Both the position numbers and the translations under genes were made by a program. The notes below the pieces were generated by a model. It saw nothing but the letters and a program-made list of their open reading frames with translations. It had not been told where the DNA came from and searched no databases. Positions 26,096 through 33,992 of a stretch of 64,000 nucleotides of DNA are shown here, in pieces. Location of the stretch: the NCBI RefSeq assembly GCF_947648125.1, contig NZ_CANSMR010000014.1:124001-188000 (forward strand), read 5' to 3'. The DNA is from an uncultured Bradyrhizobium sp. (GTDB lineage: Bacteria; Pseudomonadota; Alphaproteobacteria; Rhizobiales; Xanthobacteraceae). Within the stretch, counting starts at the first letter, position 1. Every line of letters begins with the position of its first letter.

Positions 26096-26626
26096 GAGTT
26101 CAGCCAGCCCAATGACCTATGGCCTCGGGTCCGCATGCACATCGGGACCGGTACGTGCAGAAGGGGAACCGGAGGTCGACGCCAAGAATGGTTTGGTGGA
26201 ATCCTATTGTCGTCCGCACGTGCACCGCCAACCGCAATGGATTGAGAGCAGGACCAGAAAGCCCCTTTACCGTCCGATCCAAAGTATGGGCCGGGATATG
26301 GGCCACAGAACGGCCGGTTTCTGGAAGCGCTTAAAAATAAGGACTTTTCGGCCTGTATGGCGGAGAGAGTGGGACTCTCACCCAGCGTCACCGGCCAATC
26401 AAAAAACTCGGTAAAACAAGCGCTTTCCGCGATGCTCGGCGGATGTTGTGTCCACCTGCGTGTACCACCTTTTGGCCTTCCGAGAAAGCAAGGATTCGAT
26501 AATTCGGAGGCGCTGGACGTTTAGGTAGCACCACCCCTCCTGAGAAGCCCTGTGCCGGACCTCGGCCAAGGCCGCTATCCATGGCGAATGGGTCGCCCGC
26601 ATCACCGAAATAAAGCGGCCTCTCCT
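26096..26626. other. Right boundary zone of the left island
   Basis: 531 bp with no supported gene. It carries the right copy of the 14-bp tRNA-Ser-like repeat (26358-26371) and the partner of the 23-bp motif (26281-26303). Confidence 0.4.
26358..26371 (-). repeat. Candidate island attachment repeat, right copy
   Basis: Exact copy of 1543-1556. The following bases on this strand (GGACTCTCACCCA) keep the outline of a T-arm stem but with the TTCGAAT loop changed, so this copy resembles a slightly longer, degenerate tRNA-Ser 3' end. The distance between the copies, 24.8 kb, encloses the DISARM-like operon and the P4-type integrase. Confidence 0.35.
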
Positions 26627-26890
26627 TCACCATTTGCGACCTCCCAGCACCCGTCCCCTCGGCTTGGGCAATTGAGCCTTCATCTGAGCCCGCTCGGCAC
26701 AGAGTCCATCAATCTTGCCGAGCATCCGTTGCAACAACTCTTCCGCGGACCGGGTTGGGATGCCGGCTCTCTGGAGCTGGAGGATTTCCTTGCGCTGGCG
26801 GCCGACCTGCACGCGCATGCGCTCGATCTCCGAACGGAGAAATTCGAGTGTGGGCATGGTTTCGCTTCTGGAATGACGGTAAGTCGCCAT
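26627..26890 (-). CDS. Small coiled-coil hypothetical protein
   Basis: 87 aa from the ATG at 26890, or 76 aa from 26857. The central part (TLEFLRSEIERMRVQVGRQRKEILQLQR) is a clear heptad-like coiled coil. It is followed by AEELLQRMLGKIDGLCAERAQ and a basic end (PKPRGRVLGGRKW). It would be a small cytoplasmic DNA- or protein-binding factor. Function unknown. It sits just outside the proposed right island end. Confidence 0.6.
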   Translation of the reverse strand: MATYRHSRSETMPTLEFLRSEIERMRVQVGRQRKEILQLQRAGIPTRSAEELLQRMLGKIDGLCAERAQMKAQLPKPRGRVLGGRKW

Positions 26891-27027
26891 AAGAACGAAA
26901 CATGAATCTTGAGTCAAGATCCTATCTTCGGGATTTGACGGCCAACATCTCGATCCAGGTTTCCCAACGCTGTGAGCGGAGCGTTGGCAGGTTAAAGGAA
27001 TTCGGGAAATTCCGCCGACGCATCGCG

Positions 27028-27747
27028 CTAAGACCACGCCTTATTAACGCCGTCGACGATCACCGAACTCAGCGCCCGCGCGAGGCGATCCGTGACCCAC
27101 TCGCTTTGGTGCAGCCTGGTGTCATCTCCCGGATCGACCATCCGGTCGAACGACACTTGCTCCACTTCATGCAACCCCTTCATGAACGCGAAGCGGCGGA
27201 ACACATTGACGCCTTCGACACCTACCGCGAGTTCGCTGATTGCTTCGACCATCTTGATCGCCTTGTCCTTCTTGGCAGACGTCAGGACGGCCGGCAGATA
27301 TTGGAGGTCCATCAAGATCACGTCGGCCCGCGTTTCGTCGCGGAGCTTGATAAGCCCGTCGCGGATGGCCGTTACGGTCTCAGCGAACGACGGTGGTGGA
27401 GGCTTCAGGTCCGGGCTTTGCCAGACTGCATTCGTTCCAACTTGCCATATCACGAGATCGGGCTTCTCGGCGATGACATCGGTATCGAAGCGCTCGAGCT
27501 CAATCGGAGCTTCCTGACCGCCAATTCCCTGGTTAACCATGGTGATCTTGGCGTTCGGATATGGGATCTGAAGAAGCACCGGGAGCCGATCCGGGTAGGG
27601 CTTTATGCTGCCTTCGCCCGCCGTCGTCGATGAGCCGATCGCAACGATCTTGGGCTTTCCTCTCACGAGGCTATTCGCAAAGTTGGGGAGGCCGCACTCA
27701 AAGGGGATCGGCCCGACCGGGATGGTCAGTGAGGGATCGCTGTCCAC
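27028..27747 (-). CDS. SGNH/GDSL hydrolase, probably missing its signal peptide
   Basis: 239 aa from a GTG at 27747. Catalytic blocks of the SGNH fold are present: Ser in IVAIGSSTTAGEG at about residue 38, Gly in MVNQGIGGQ, Asn in IWQVGTNAVW, and Asp/His in DDTRLHQSEW. Such esterases usually act on acylated polysaccharides or lipids in the periplasm. The reading frame stays open upstream of the GTG for 57 bases and encodes a signal-like end (VILAETRRCPV) before a stop near 27810, with no usable start codon. The 5' end has therefore probably been lost or mutated. Confidence 0.75.
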   Translation of the reverse strand: MDSDPSLTIPVGPIPFECGLPNFANSLVRGKPKIVAIGSSTTAGEGSIKPYPDRLPVLLQIPYPNAKITMVNQGIGGQEAPIELERFDTDVIAEKPDLVIWQVGTNAVWQSPDLKPPPPSFAETVTAIRDGLIKLRDETRADVILMDLQYLPAVLTSAKKDKAIKMVEAISELAVGVEGVNVFRRFAFMKGLHEVEQVSFDRMVDPGDDTRLHQSEWVTDRLARALSSVIVDGVNKAWS

Positions 27748-27838
27748 GGGGCACCTGCGGGTTTCAGCCAGGATAACATGAGGTCGAAGGAGAATAGCGC
27801 GCCAGTACGATATCGCCTAGCGCTACAAGCGCGAGGGA

Positions 27839-29632
27839 TCACCCTTCGGGCACGCCAGCCAACCGCATGCCCTCATAGACCCGCTCCCTCGCAGCGAGGT
27901 AAACGGGGTTGTCACTCTGTGCGCCGTCGCGGAAGCGACGGATTGTAAAGCTTGGAACGATCGTGAGACCCGCCCTTGCGGCAGCACGCGCGTCATCCAG
28001 CGAGCCGCGCAGGGCCAGTGCAGCGGCAAGCGAGAAGTGAACAAACGGCTGGTTTCGGCTGATCTCGATGCTTCGATTGAACCACCCGAGCGCCTCTTCA
28101 TCGTTGTTGAGTGCCAATTTGGCAAGGCCTGCCAACAGGCACCAGCGATGGGCGAAGATATCACGTGGGGAAAGACGGAGTGCTTCGCTTATATGCCCTT
28201 CCGTCTCTCCACTGAGGCCCAAGAGATGCTTGGCGAGGCCGATTTGCGCGTGAGCTTCAGCCATATTTCGATCGAGCGCCAACGCTCTCTCGCACTCCGC
28301 GATGCCTTGGGCAGCGCGCTTCGTTGCGGCTAGTACGGCGCCCAAGACCATATGAGCGAAGCCGTGGTTCGGTGCCCTGTACAGCGCATCCATTAGGGTC
28401 GCTTCTGCCCTCGCGAGAAGCGCAACCCGATGTTCATTCATCCAATTGGCGCCCATTATCGCATCTACGATGGCCGTGCCGACCATCGCTTCGACGTTCT
28501 TGGGATCAATGATCAACGCACGCTCGAAGTTGTTGCGTGCCGGCACCAGATACTGGTCTAGCCACCCCATGTTCAGCAGAGCTCTGCCTTGAAAATACAG
28601 TTCCATCGAACTTGGATGTAGAGATCGTTCCGACCGCCGCGCCTCCTCCGCAGTGAGCCGAGCCTGCAGTTGATTTGCGAGCCTCGATACAATCTCATCC
28701 TGCATATCGAAGAGAGCGACGACCGGCTTGTCAAACCGGTCCGCCCAAAGGTGTGTGCCGGTTCTTGCGTCCACAAGCTGCACATTCACACGGACCCGAT
28801 CGTTGCTACGCTGCACCGATCCTTCGAGCACGTAATTGACGTTCAACTCGCGACCGATCTGTTTGAGATCGATTGCCTTGCCTTTGAAGGTAAATGCGGT
28901 ATGGCGCCCAATGACAAACGAGCCACTTATGCTGGATAGGTCGGTGGTAAGATTCTCGGTTACACCGTCGACAAAATAGTCTTGCGCCGGATCGCCACCA
29001 AGATTGTCGAAAGGCAACACAACGATGGAGAGGTGTGGAGATGTACGCGCGTCCAATTTCGTGCGCCATGCGTGGGTAACCGGGTCATCTTTCTTCGGAA
29101 GAACAGCATAGACGCGCACCGGACGTGGGATATTTTTGAGATCTTGCTCTCCTAGATCGACAAAGTATGCGCTAACTTTGCCGTGCACCTGCTCGTAGGC
29201 CGAAAGAGAGATGCAGGTGAGGCCCGGTTCGGCGATGCCCTCGAGCCGCGCCGCAATGTTCACGCTATCCCCAAAGATGTCATTGGGTTCGACGATTACG
29301 TCACCCACGTTGATCCCAATACGGAAAGCAATGCGCCTATCCTCGGCATCGCCAATGGTGAGCTCGTTGGTTCGGGCCTGGAGTTGAAGCGCAGATCGAA
29401 CGGCTTCGACCGCGCTCGGAAATTCTGCCAAGAATCCGTCGCCAGTATTCTTGACGATGCGGCCGCCGTGATCGGCAATCGCAGGGGCGACAGCATCCGC
29501 GAGCAACACACTTAGCCTGGTGTGCGTAGTCTCTTCATCGTCGTGCATGAGCCGCGAGTAACCGGCCACATCAGCGGCCATTATGGCTGCTAACCTTCGC
29601 GAATGACCTGATCGCCCATGCGCCATGACCAC
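27839..29632 (-). CDS. Class III adenylate/guanylate cyclase-like protein with TolB-like and TPR domains
   Basis: 597 aa. Residues 10-175 are a class III nucleotidyl cyclase homology domain (RLAAIMAADVAGYSRLM with the first metal Asp, then VKNTGDGFLAEF with the second, then RIGINVGDVI). Residues 200-315 resemble the FlgO/TolB-like domain (IVVLPFDNLGGDPAQDYFVDGVTENL). The rest consists of TPR-like helices. A domain set like this is very common in Bradyrhizobium and its relatives and gives a soluble cyclase whose activity is probably tuned by partner binding to the repeats. The start may be the ATG at 29626 instead. It stands alone between the hydrolase and a divergent HTH gene. Confidence 0.9.
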   Translation of the reverse strand: MVMAHGRSGHSRRLAAIMAADVAGYSRLMHDDEETTHTRLSVLLADAVAPAIADHGGRIVKNTGDGFLAEFPSAVEAVRSALQLQARTNELTIGDAEDRRIAFRIGINVGDVIVEPNDIFGDSVNIAARLEGIAEPGLTCISLSAYEQVHGKVSAYFVDLGEQDLKNIPRPVRVYAVLPKKDDPVTHAWRTKLDARTSPHLSIVVLPFDNLGGDPAQDYFVDGVTENLTTDLSSISGSFVIGRHTAFTFKGKAIDLKQIGRELNVNYVLEGSVQRSNDRVRVNVQLVDARTGTHLWADRFDKPVVALFDMQDEIVSRLANQLQARLTAEEARRSERSLHPSSMELYFQGRALLNMGWLDQYLVPARNNFERALIIDPKNVEAMVGTAIVDAIMGANWMNEHRVALLARAEATLMDALYRAPNHGFAHMVLGAVLAATKRAAQGIAECERALALDRNMAEAHAQIGLAKHLLGLSGETEGHISEALRLSPRDIFAHRWCLLAGLAKLALNNDEEALGWFNRSIEISRNQPFVHFSLAAALALRGSLDDARAAARAGLTIVPSFTIRRFRDGAQSDNPVYLAARERVYEGMRLAGVPEG

Positions 29633-29718
29633 TCCAGACTGAGCCGAGTGTAGAATGAGCTAGGCGAAAGCGCTAGCCGCAAGCGGCTCGCTCGCCATCT
29701 GGCGCCAACCTTCATAAT

Positions 29719-29734
29719 ATATGATGCATCATAT
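29719..29734. promoter_or_regulatory. Perfect 16-bp palindrome upstream of an XRE gene
   Basis: ATATGATGCATCATAT is a perfect palindrome ending 36 bp before the ATG at 29770. It overlaps an A/T-rich stretch that could hold the -10 element. It is probably the operator of the XRE regulator encoded next. The half-site ATATGAT recurs at 31363-31369 in the promoter of the paralogue array. Confidence 0.5.
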
Positions 29735-29769
29735 GGACGATCAGAGCGGTTCCGCTGAGCGTGCCGAAT

Positions 29770-30033
29770 ATGGCCCGGTCAGGATTCGTTCGCCGCTTCC
29801 CCACGCGAAGTTCGCAAGTAGCGAAGGCCCTCGCGCGTAACGTTCGCCGGCTTCGCAAAGACCGAGGCTGGACCCAAGACGAGCTCGCCGCCAAGCTCGA
29901 GATTGAGCAAACCGCGATCAGCTTGATCGAAAATCATCGGGCGAATCCCACACTGGAAACGCTGGAAGCAATTGCGAACTGCCTGGGCGTGAAATTTGCT
30001 GACCTGTTCGATTCCCGCCACACGAGGTCGTGA
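29770..30033 (+). CDS. XRE-family transcriptional regulator
   Basis: About 87 aa from the ATG at 29770; a GTG at 29761 is in frame. A single Cro/C1 HTH at residues 22-80: VRRLRKDRGWTQDELAAKLEIEQTAISLIENHRANPTLETLEAIA, ending LGVKFADLFD. It resembles phage and island repressors. The palindrome at 29719-29734 is the likely operator. Because the same half-site recurs before the 31.4-kb array, this protein may also control that array. Confidence 0.9.
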   Translation: MARSGFVRRFPTRSSQVAKALARNVRRLRKDRGWTQDELAAKLEIEQTAISLIENHRANPTLETLEAIANCLGVKFADLFDSRHTRS

Positions 30034-30119
30034 CGCATCCTCGGACACACGCTGCTAGAGATCAAATGAATTCCAGCGACCGCTGCGTGTCCCTACCCCG
30101 CTGACCACTTCAGACCACA

Positions 30120-30359
30120 CTAGGGCACACGAATTCCCTTGGACACCATGCCTTCGAATACGAATTGAATTCCCGCGGATTCAAATGCGTCGCGCATCTT
30201 GGTCAAGCTTTTCGGATAAGGTACCGACAGCTCCAACTCGTATCGCGCAATGGACTTTTGTGAGACCCCCGATCGCTCTGAGAGTTCATGTTGGGTCCAA
30301 TTAAGCCATGATCGCGCAGCGCGGACTTGGGCAGGAGAAAGATGGGCTATGCGCTCCAT
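30120..30359 (-). CDS. HTH-type regulator of the short rhizobial type
   Basis: 79 aa from the ATG at 30359 (an ATG at 30377 is also in frame). LSPAQVRAARSWLNWTQHELSERSGVSQKSIARYELE is an XRE-type HTH. The C-terminal part (MRDAFESAGIQFVFEGMVSKGIRVP) is the tail usual in this group, where the last residues often read GVR. It is a likely DNA-binding regulator, convergent with the other XRE gene. Confidence 0.85.
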   Translation of the reverse strand: MERIAHLSPAQVRAARSWLNWTQHELSERSGVSQKSIARYELELSVPYPKSLTKMRDAFESAGIQFVFEGMVSKGIRVP

Positions 30360-30377
30360 AACGTCTCTTGGCCACAC

Positions 30378-31333
30378 AAATGGTGTCGTCGACAGGCAGA
30401 TCCAGACTGCCTTGTCTGGAGGACAACACTTACATAGTCAAAGCTTACAATCGAATCCTTGAAAAGAATACTGACACTGGCACCCGTTCCAAACTTCATC
30501 CAAAAGACCGAGTCCTTCGAACTTTAGCCGAGCGCTTCATCGTCGAGGAGCGTCGCAAGCTCGTGCCGGCAATGGCGAGCGGCCAAGAACGACCGACACA
30601 ATAAGCCGCAGGCTACGCCAGGTTTGCTGATGGCGCTTTTCGTCGAGCAGACCATCGGCTCTTCGGCTATTGGATTACGGTGTGGGCTCGCGAGCGAGCT
30701 GACGTAATTCCGAACTGACTTGCTCCGGTCGGCCAGTCCCGACGGGCCGGGCAGTGAGCCCGGGTCGCCAGCGCTGGCCGAGCCGTGGCACCGCAATGCC
30801 GCTGGCGCGGCCTCCGGGATCCGGAGGCATGTCCGGTTTGCCCGTAAGTCCTCAAGTCTAGCATCTTTGGCCACCTAATCGACTAGCCGCGGTGCCTTCA
30901 AAGGCCGGCTAAGGACGGGTGTCCGAGCGCTTCGCGGCCATGTCCGACGCCGAACTTGGTCGAGGCGCTTTTAGTTTTCTGTTAACCACCACTTGATCTG
31001 GAGGATGGCGACTTATTCTAAACCAAAACTTGCTGTGTTATATTGCCGGCTCTGACTTGCTAGGCAGAAGCCTGACGGCTTTCCGGGCGCCGCGAAGAGG
31101 GGCGCTCCCAGTTCGGCAAGCGACTCTTGAAGGAGATCGCTTCCCAGCGCGAGGAAGCGGAACACCGCCACTGCCGCCAAATCGGCGAGGCATCTTGGCT
31201 GGTTCGTCCAGCACATCTAATCGTCTGAAATTCTGAAGCCACGCTGACTGCAAGCATGCTTGTGTCTGTCGTGCCTGAGGACATCCGAGCCAGCTCTCCA
31301 GTCATCTCCCGCCCTGTGAAGACGCCGCCTATG
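30378..31333. other. Gene-poor 1-kb stretch
   Basis: No convincing gene. A possible start at 31005, preceded by CTGGAGG, reads MATYSKPKLAVLYCRL and then stops. It looks like the first residues of a serine recombinase and may be a remnant. The open minus-strand frame at 30524-30874 has no recognisable protein character. Confidence 0.4.
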
Positions 31334-31381
31334 TGACGGTCGGTTCGCTGTCGGCACATATAATATGATTTATCACATCAT
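31334..31381 (+). promoter_or_regulatory. Candidate promoter and operator of the 31-41 kb array
   Basis: A TATAAT -10 box lies at 31359-31364, with a weak TGTGAC element about 19 bp upstream. An inverted repeat (ATGAT at 31365-31369, ATCAT at 31377-31381) covers the expected transcription start. Its half-site matches the palindrome before the XRE gene at 29770. This suggests repression of the array by that protein. Confidence 0.4.
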
Positions 31382-31394
31382 GGAGTTCACTCCG

Positions 31395-31892
31395 ATGCAG
31401 TGTATAGGTCATGCGCTAAGCACCTCTACACGCGGATCCCGGCGGCAGCATTCGTGCAGTGCGCGGCCGGCTCACGCGCCAGCCCACCCGCGAAACTCGG
31501 GGGAGGCGCGCATCGAATTTCCGCATCCACTGAGCTGGTGGCGGGTGCGGCCTGTTCACTCGTTCAGAAATGTGGATGTACTGATCGCGCGACAGTTTCT
31601 TCGCAAGGTCGCGATCGCCGGCGAGCCGTTTTGGTACCTGGGCGCAGCCGGCAACGCCGCAGTCGCCATGCGCGTAGCCGTACGCATTCAAAGCCAACAG
31701 AAACCGAACCTAGTTACACTCGACGTGGCGATGACCGCCGTCTTGTGTATCGCGCTCGCGGGTCACGAACCCGCGGCCGTCCTTCTAGCGTCTGCGCTCA
31801 AACGACGTTCCGATATCGAGCCTCATTGCGTAGCGCTTTCGGACGGATGGTTAGCTTCACACAGCCGGATGCAATTCCTGAGTTCGGCTTGA
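31395..31892 (+). CDS. Unrecognised protein, copy 1 of a three-member tandem family
   Basis: About 165 aa from the ATG at 31395, chosen because GGAG lies nine bases upstream; the first ATG (31365) directly abuts the -10 box. The N-terminal 50 residues are low complexity. The rest aligns by eye with the products at 32012 and 33552: LSWWRVRPVHSF, then WYLGAAGNAAVAMRVAVRI, then LDVAMTAVLCIALAGHEPAAVLLASAL and a final SDGWLASH. The family looks all-helical with small residues and has no catalytic motif I can see. It is the first gene of the array. Function unknown. Confidence 0.55.
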   Translation: MQCIGHALSTSTRGSRRQHSCSARPAHAPAHPRNSGEARIEFPHPLSWWRVRPVHSFRNVDVLIARQFLRKVAIAGEPFWYLGAAGNAAVAMRVAVRIQSQQKPNLVTLDVAMTAVLCIALAGHEPAAVLLASALKRRSDIEPHCVALSDGWLASHSRMQFLSSA

Positions 31893-32011
31893 GCGGCATC
31901 GCGAACGAGCCGGCACTCGCGTGCGGGCGATCCGCGGCCCGTCCACCACCGCTAGAGCACGCACGCCGCCATTGTCAGAGCCGTTATCCGCTCAGATGAG
32001 GGATATTCTCC

Positions 32012-32497
32012 ATGTACTCGACGATAGCAACATGCCTCACCCCGCCATGTCCTAAGTCCCACCCCAAGAAGCTTTGGCGCTTTCGGACCGCCACCGAATT
32101 CTCTCAAGCCGACGTGTCTGCAGTTCGTTTCGGACTGCAACATACCTCCTTGAAAGATGAACGCTGGGCTTTCGCACGCGAAGGCCACCCCGCGGACGCA
32201 ATTTCCATGATGATCGGAGAGTGGCCTGTCGGGCGTATTTCGCACCGCGTTGATGCCATCATGACAGCGATCGTGCTCGCTGCGCTGATGGGCAGCGCTG
32301 CCTCGACACTCGTCGCGTATCACACGATCGCGCAACTTGCCTTTCGGCGACCCAGACTTCGCGAGATCGCCGCTTCATGGCTGGTTGTCGTAGAAGAACA
32401 GGAGAGACGAAGATTCTGGCATCCGACCGCGTCGGATGCCATCCCACGTTCGAGCGACGACGTCCGCTCACCTTTTCCCGGGCGGAGCTATGCTTGA
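32012..32497 (+). CDS. Unrecognised protein, copy 2 of the tandem family
   Basis: 161 aa. It shares with its neighbours the pattern DAISMMIGEW, RVDAIMTAIVLAALMGSAASTLVAYHTIAQ and RLREIAASWLVV. The last 35 residues (EEQERRRFWHPTASDA...) are unique. Its stop codon shares a base with the ATG of the HNH gene (TGATG), so the two are translationally coupled. The helix containing MTAIVLAALMG is hydrophobic but too short and broken for a sure membrane span. Function unknown. Confidence 0.55.
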   Translation: MYSTIATCLTPPCPKSHPKKLWRFRTATEFSQADVSAVRFGLQHTSLKDERWAFAREGHPADAISMMIGEWPVGRISHRVDAIMTAIVLAALMGSAASTLVAYHTIAQLAFRRPRLREIAASWLVVVEEQERRRFWHPTASDAIPRSSDDVRSPFPGRSYA

Positions 32498-32832
32498 TGA
32501 AATACCGCAAGTACATGTCGAGCGACGCGTGGCGCTTCAACCAAGCCCGACTGCGCGAATTCGAGGCGGCACGGTTCCAATGCCGGCTGTGCCCTAACAC
32601 CCGAGATCAGGGCTACGCTCTGGAAGCCCATCACAGGACCTACAAGCGCCTCGGACGCGAACTCGATGGTGATCTCACGGCGCTCTGCCGGGAATGTCAC
32701 CAGGGCGTGACATCGATGCTGCGCGCACGTCGCTACGCGTCATCGGCGCCACCTACATCTTCCGACTGCACACCAGCAATCGCCGATCCGCCTCCCCTGT
32801 TTGACCCGTTCGCAATCGGAGCAAAGAAGTGA
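32497..32832 (+). CDS. HNH-type nuclease-like protein
   Basis: 111 aa from the ATG at 32497. The N-terminal YMSSDAWRFNQARLREFEA is the usual lead-in of phage HNH proteins. It is followed by CRLCPN, ALEAHHRTYKRLG and LTALCRECHQG: two zinc-binding CxxC-type pairs and the HH active-site strand. These would make a small metal-dependent DNA endonuclease. The C-terminal 35 residues are proline- and serine-rich. It is coupled on both sides (TGATG before, GTGA overlap after), so it belongs to the array. Confidence 0.75.
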   Translation: MKYRKYMSSDAWRFNQARLREFEAARFQCRLCPNTRDQGYALEAHHRTYKRLGRELDGDLTALCRECHQGVTSMLRARRYASSAPPTSSDCTPAIADPPPLFDPFAIGAKK

Positions 32833-33404
32833 GCATAGAACGCATCGCTCTCAGGCTCGTTGGTGTCGGACCGATGTTGATGCACTCGTCCCGGCTCGCG
32901 GATCCGCTTGATCCAACGACCAAGGCTATCGCTTCGATCACTTCAAAGAGCAAGAAGACGGAAGCTGACCACGCGCGTATTGCTGAGTTAGAGTGGCACG
33001 GGGGGCTCTGGCTGAGCGAAGGTCGGCCTTGCCTTCCACCCCACTGCATAAATGCGGTCCTGGTGGACGGCGCGCGACAGCGCAAGAAAACCGAAATGGC
33101 AAGAGCGGCATTTGTCGCAGATGGGCCGTCGATCATCGAATACGACGGTCCCAAGACGATTCCCCAACTCTGGGCGGACGAACGCTTCCGCCATCGTGAG
33201 ATGGTCCGGGTGCGGGATTCACTCTTGGCACGAACCCGTCCATGCTTTCCCCAATGGGGCGCGCGGATCACAGCCACCTTTCTCACATCGATGATCAACC
33301 GCGGCGAGATCGTCGAGTTTTTCAAGCTCGCGGGGCCTTATGGCCTCGGTGATCACCGTCCCCAGTTCGGGCGCTTCCTCGTTGAGGATCTCGGACCGGA
33401 ATAA
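32829..33404 (+). CDS. Phage/ICE-type hypothetical with a GLGDxRPxxGRF end
   Basis: 191 aa from a GTG that overlaps the HNH stop codon by 4 bp. The start (VGVGPMLMHSSRLADPLDPTTKAI), the middle (WHGGLWLSEGRPCLPPHCINAVLVDGA) and the end (GPYGLGDHRPQFGRFLVEDLGP) recur, in my recollection, in a widespread hypothetical family of prophages and integrative elements. The glycine-rich GLGDxRPxxGRF block near the C-terminus resembles the G-rich loop of RAMP/Cas7-like RNA-binding folds, but I cannot show homology. A possible nucleic-acid-binding subunit. Confidence 0.6.
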   Translation: MSIERIALRLVGVGPMLMHSSRLADPLDPTTKAIASITSKSKKTEADHARIAELEWHGGLWLSEGRPCLPPHCINAVLVDGARQRKKTEMARAAFVADGPSIIEYDGPKTIPQLWADERFRHREMVRVRDSLLARTRPCFPQWGARITATFLTSMINRGEIVEFFKLAGPYGLGDHRPQFGRFLVEDLGPE

Positions 33405-33410
33405 CGCAAC

Positions 33411-33462
33411 ACGGCGTGGCGTGGCGGGGCGTGGCCCGGCTACGCATGGCATGGCCCGGCAA
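33411..33462. repeat. Short imperfect GGCGTGGC/GGCCCGGC repeats
   Basis: In the 147-bp gap before the third paralogue, GGCGTGGCGTGGCGGGGCG and two later TGGCCCGGC units form a low-complexity run. It may be slippage-derived. No regulatory meaning is apparent. Confidence 0.4.
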
Positions 33463-33551
33463 GGACCCCTTTCGAAAGTAACGAGCTTCGCGAGCGGTAC
33501 GCGCGCTTGGTGGTGCCGCGTCGCGAGCTCATGCGCAACGGAGTGTTCGGC

Positions 33552-33992
33552 ATGACTCCAAAGCCCCGGCCCCCTTCAAATGGCGCCGACAAGGAAGATT
33601 GGCCCGCGGTTCTGTCTTACTGGCGCACGATTGCCGCTGAAGCATTCGACGACGGACGTCGCGCCCAAGTCGCCGAATGCATCAGCCGGATCTCCTCCAC
33701 GTCCCCGGAGTGGCAAGCCGCGATCAACGGCGACGCGGCCGTCGCAGCGGGATTAGTCCTACGCCTGGAGCCGCCCCCGCGCATATCCGGCGGGGTGGAC
33801 CTGGTGATGACCATCTTGCTGAACACCGCCTTCGGAGACGCCGGCGCCGCTCTCGTCCTGGCGCATGGCCTCCGAAAAATGCCTCTCGACCCCCGACTGC
33901 GCGCGAGGCTGGCTACCTCGTGGCTGGTCCACAATGTGTGGCTCAAGCATCGCAACCGCCGCAGCGGCGCTTCGAACCGAGGCGACCAATGA
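33552..33992 (+). CDS. Unrecognised protein, copy 3 of the tandem family
   Basis: 146 aa from the ATG at 33552. It is the cleanest member of the family: VLSYWRTIAAEAFDDGRRAQ, WQAAINGDAAVAAGLVLRL, VDLVMTILLNTAFGDAGAALVLAHGL, then RLRARLATSWLVHN. Mostly helical, with an Ala/Leu-rich core and no visible enzymatic motif. It overlaps the metallophosphoesterase gene by 4 bp (ATGA). Three related copies close together, each beside a nucleic-acid or phosphate enzyme, suggest different partners for one scaffold. That is inference. Confidence 0.6.
   Translation: MTPKPRPPSNGADKEDWPAVLSYWRTIAAEAFDDGRRAQVAECISRISSTSPEWQAAINGDAAVAAGLVLRLEPPPRISGGVDLVMTILLNTAFGDAGAALVLAHGLRKMPLDPRLRARLATSWLVHNVWLKHRNRRSGASNRGDQ

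Noticed and set aside
30524-30874. 116-codon minus-strand frame in the gene-poor region
   Set aside because: Composition is low complexity and Ala/Arg/Ser-rich, with no ribosome site and no recognisable fold.
33411-33462. Possible CRISPR-like or iteron repeats
   Set aside because: Units are short, imperfect and contiguous, with no spacer structure; better read as low-complexity sequence.
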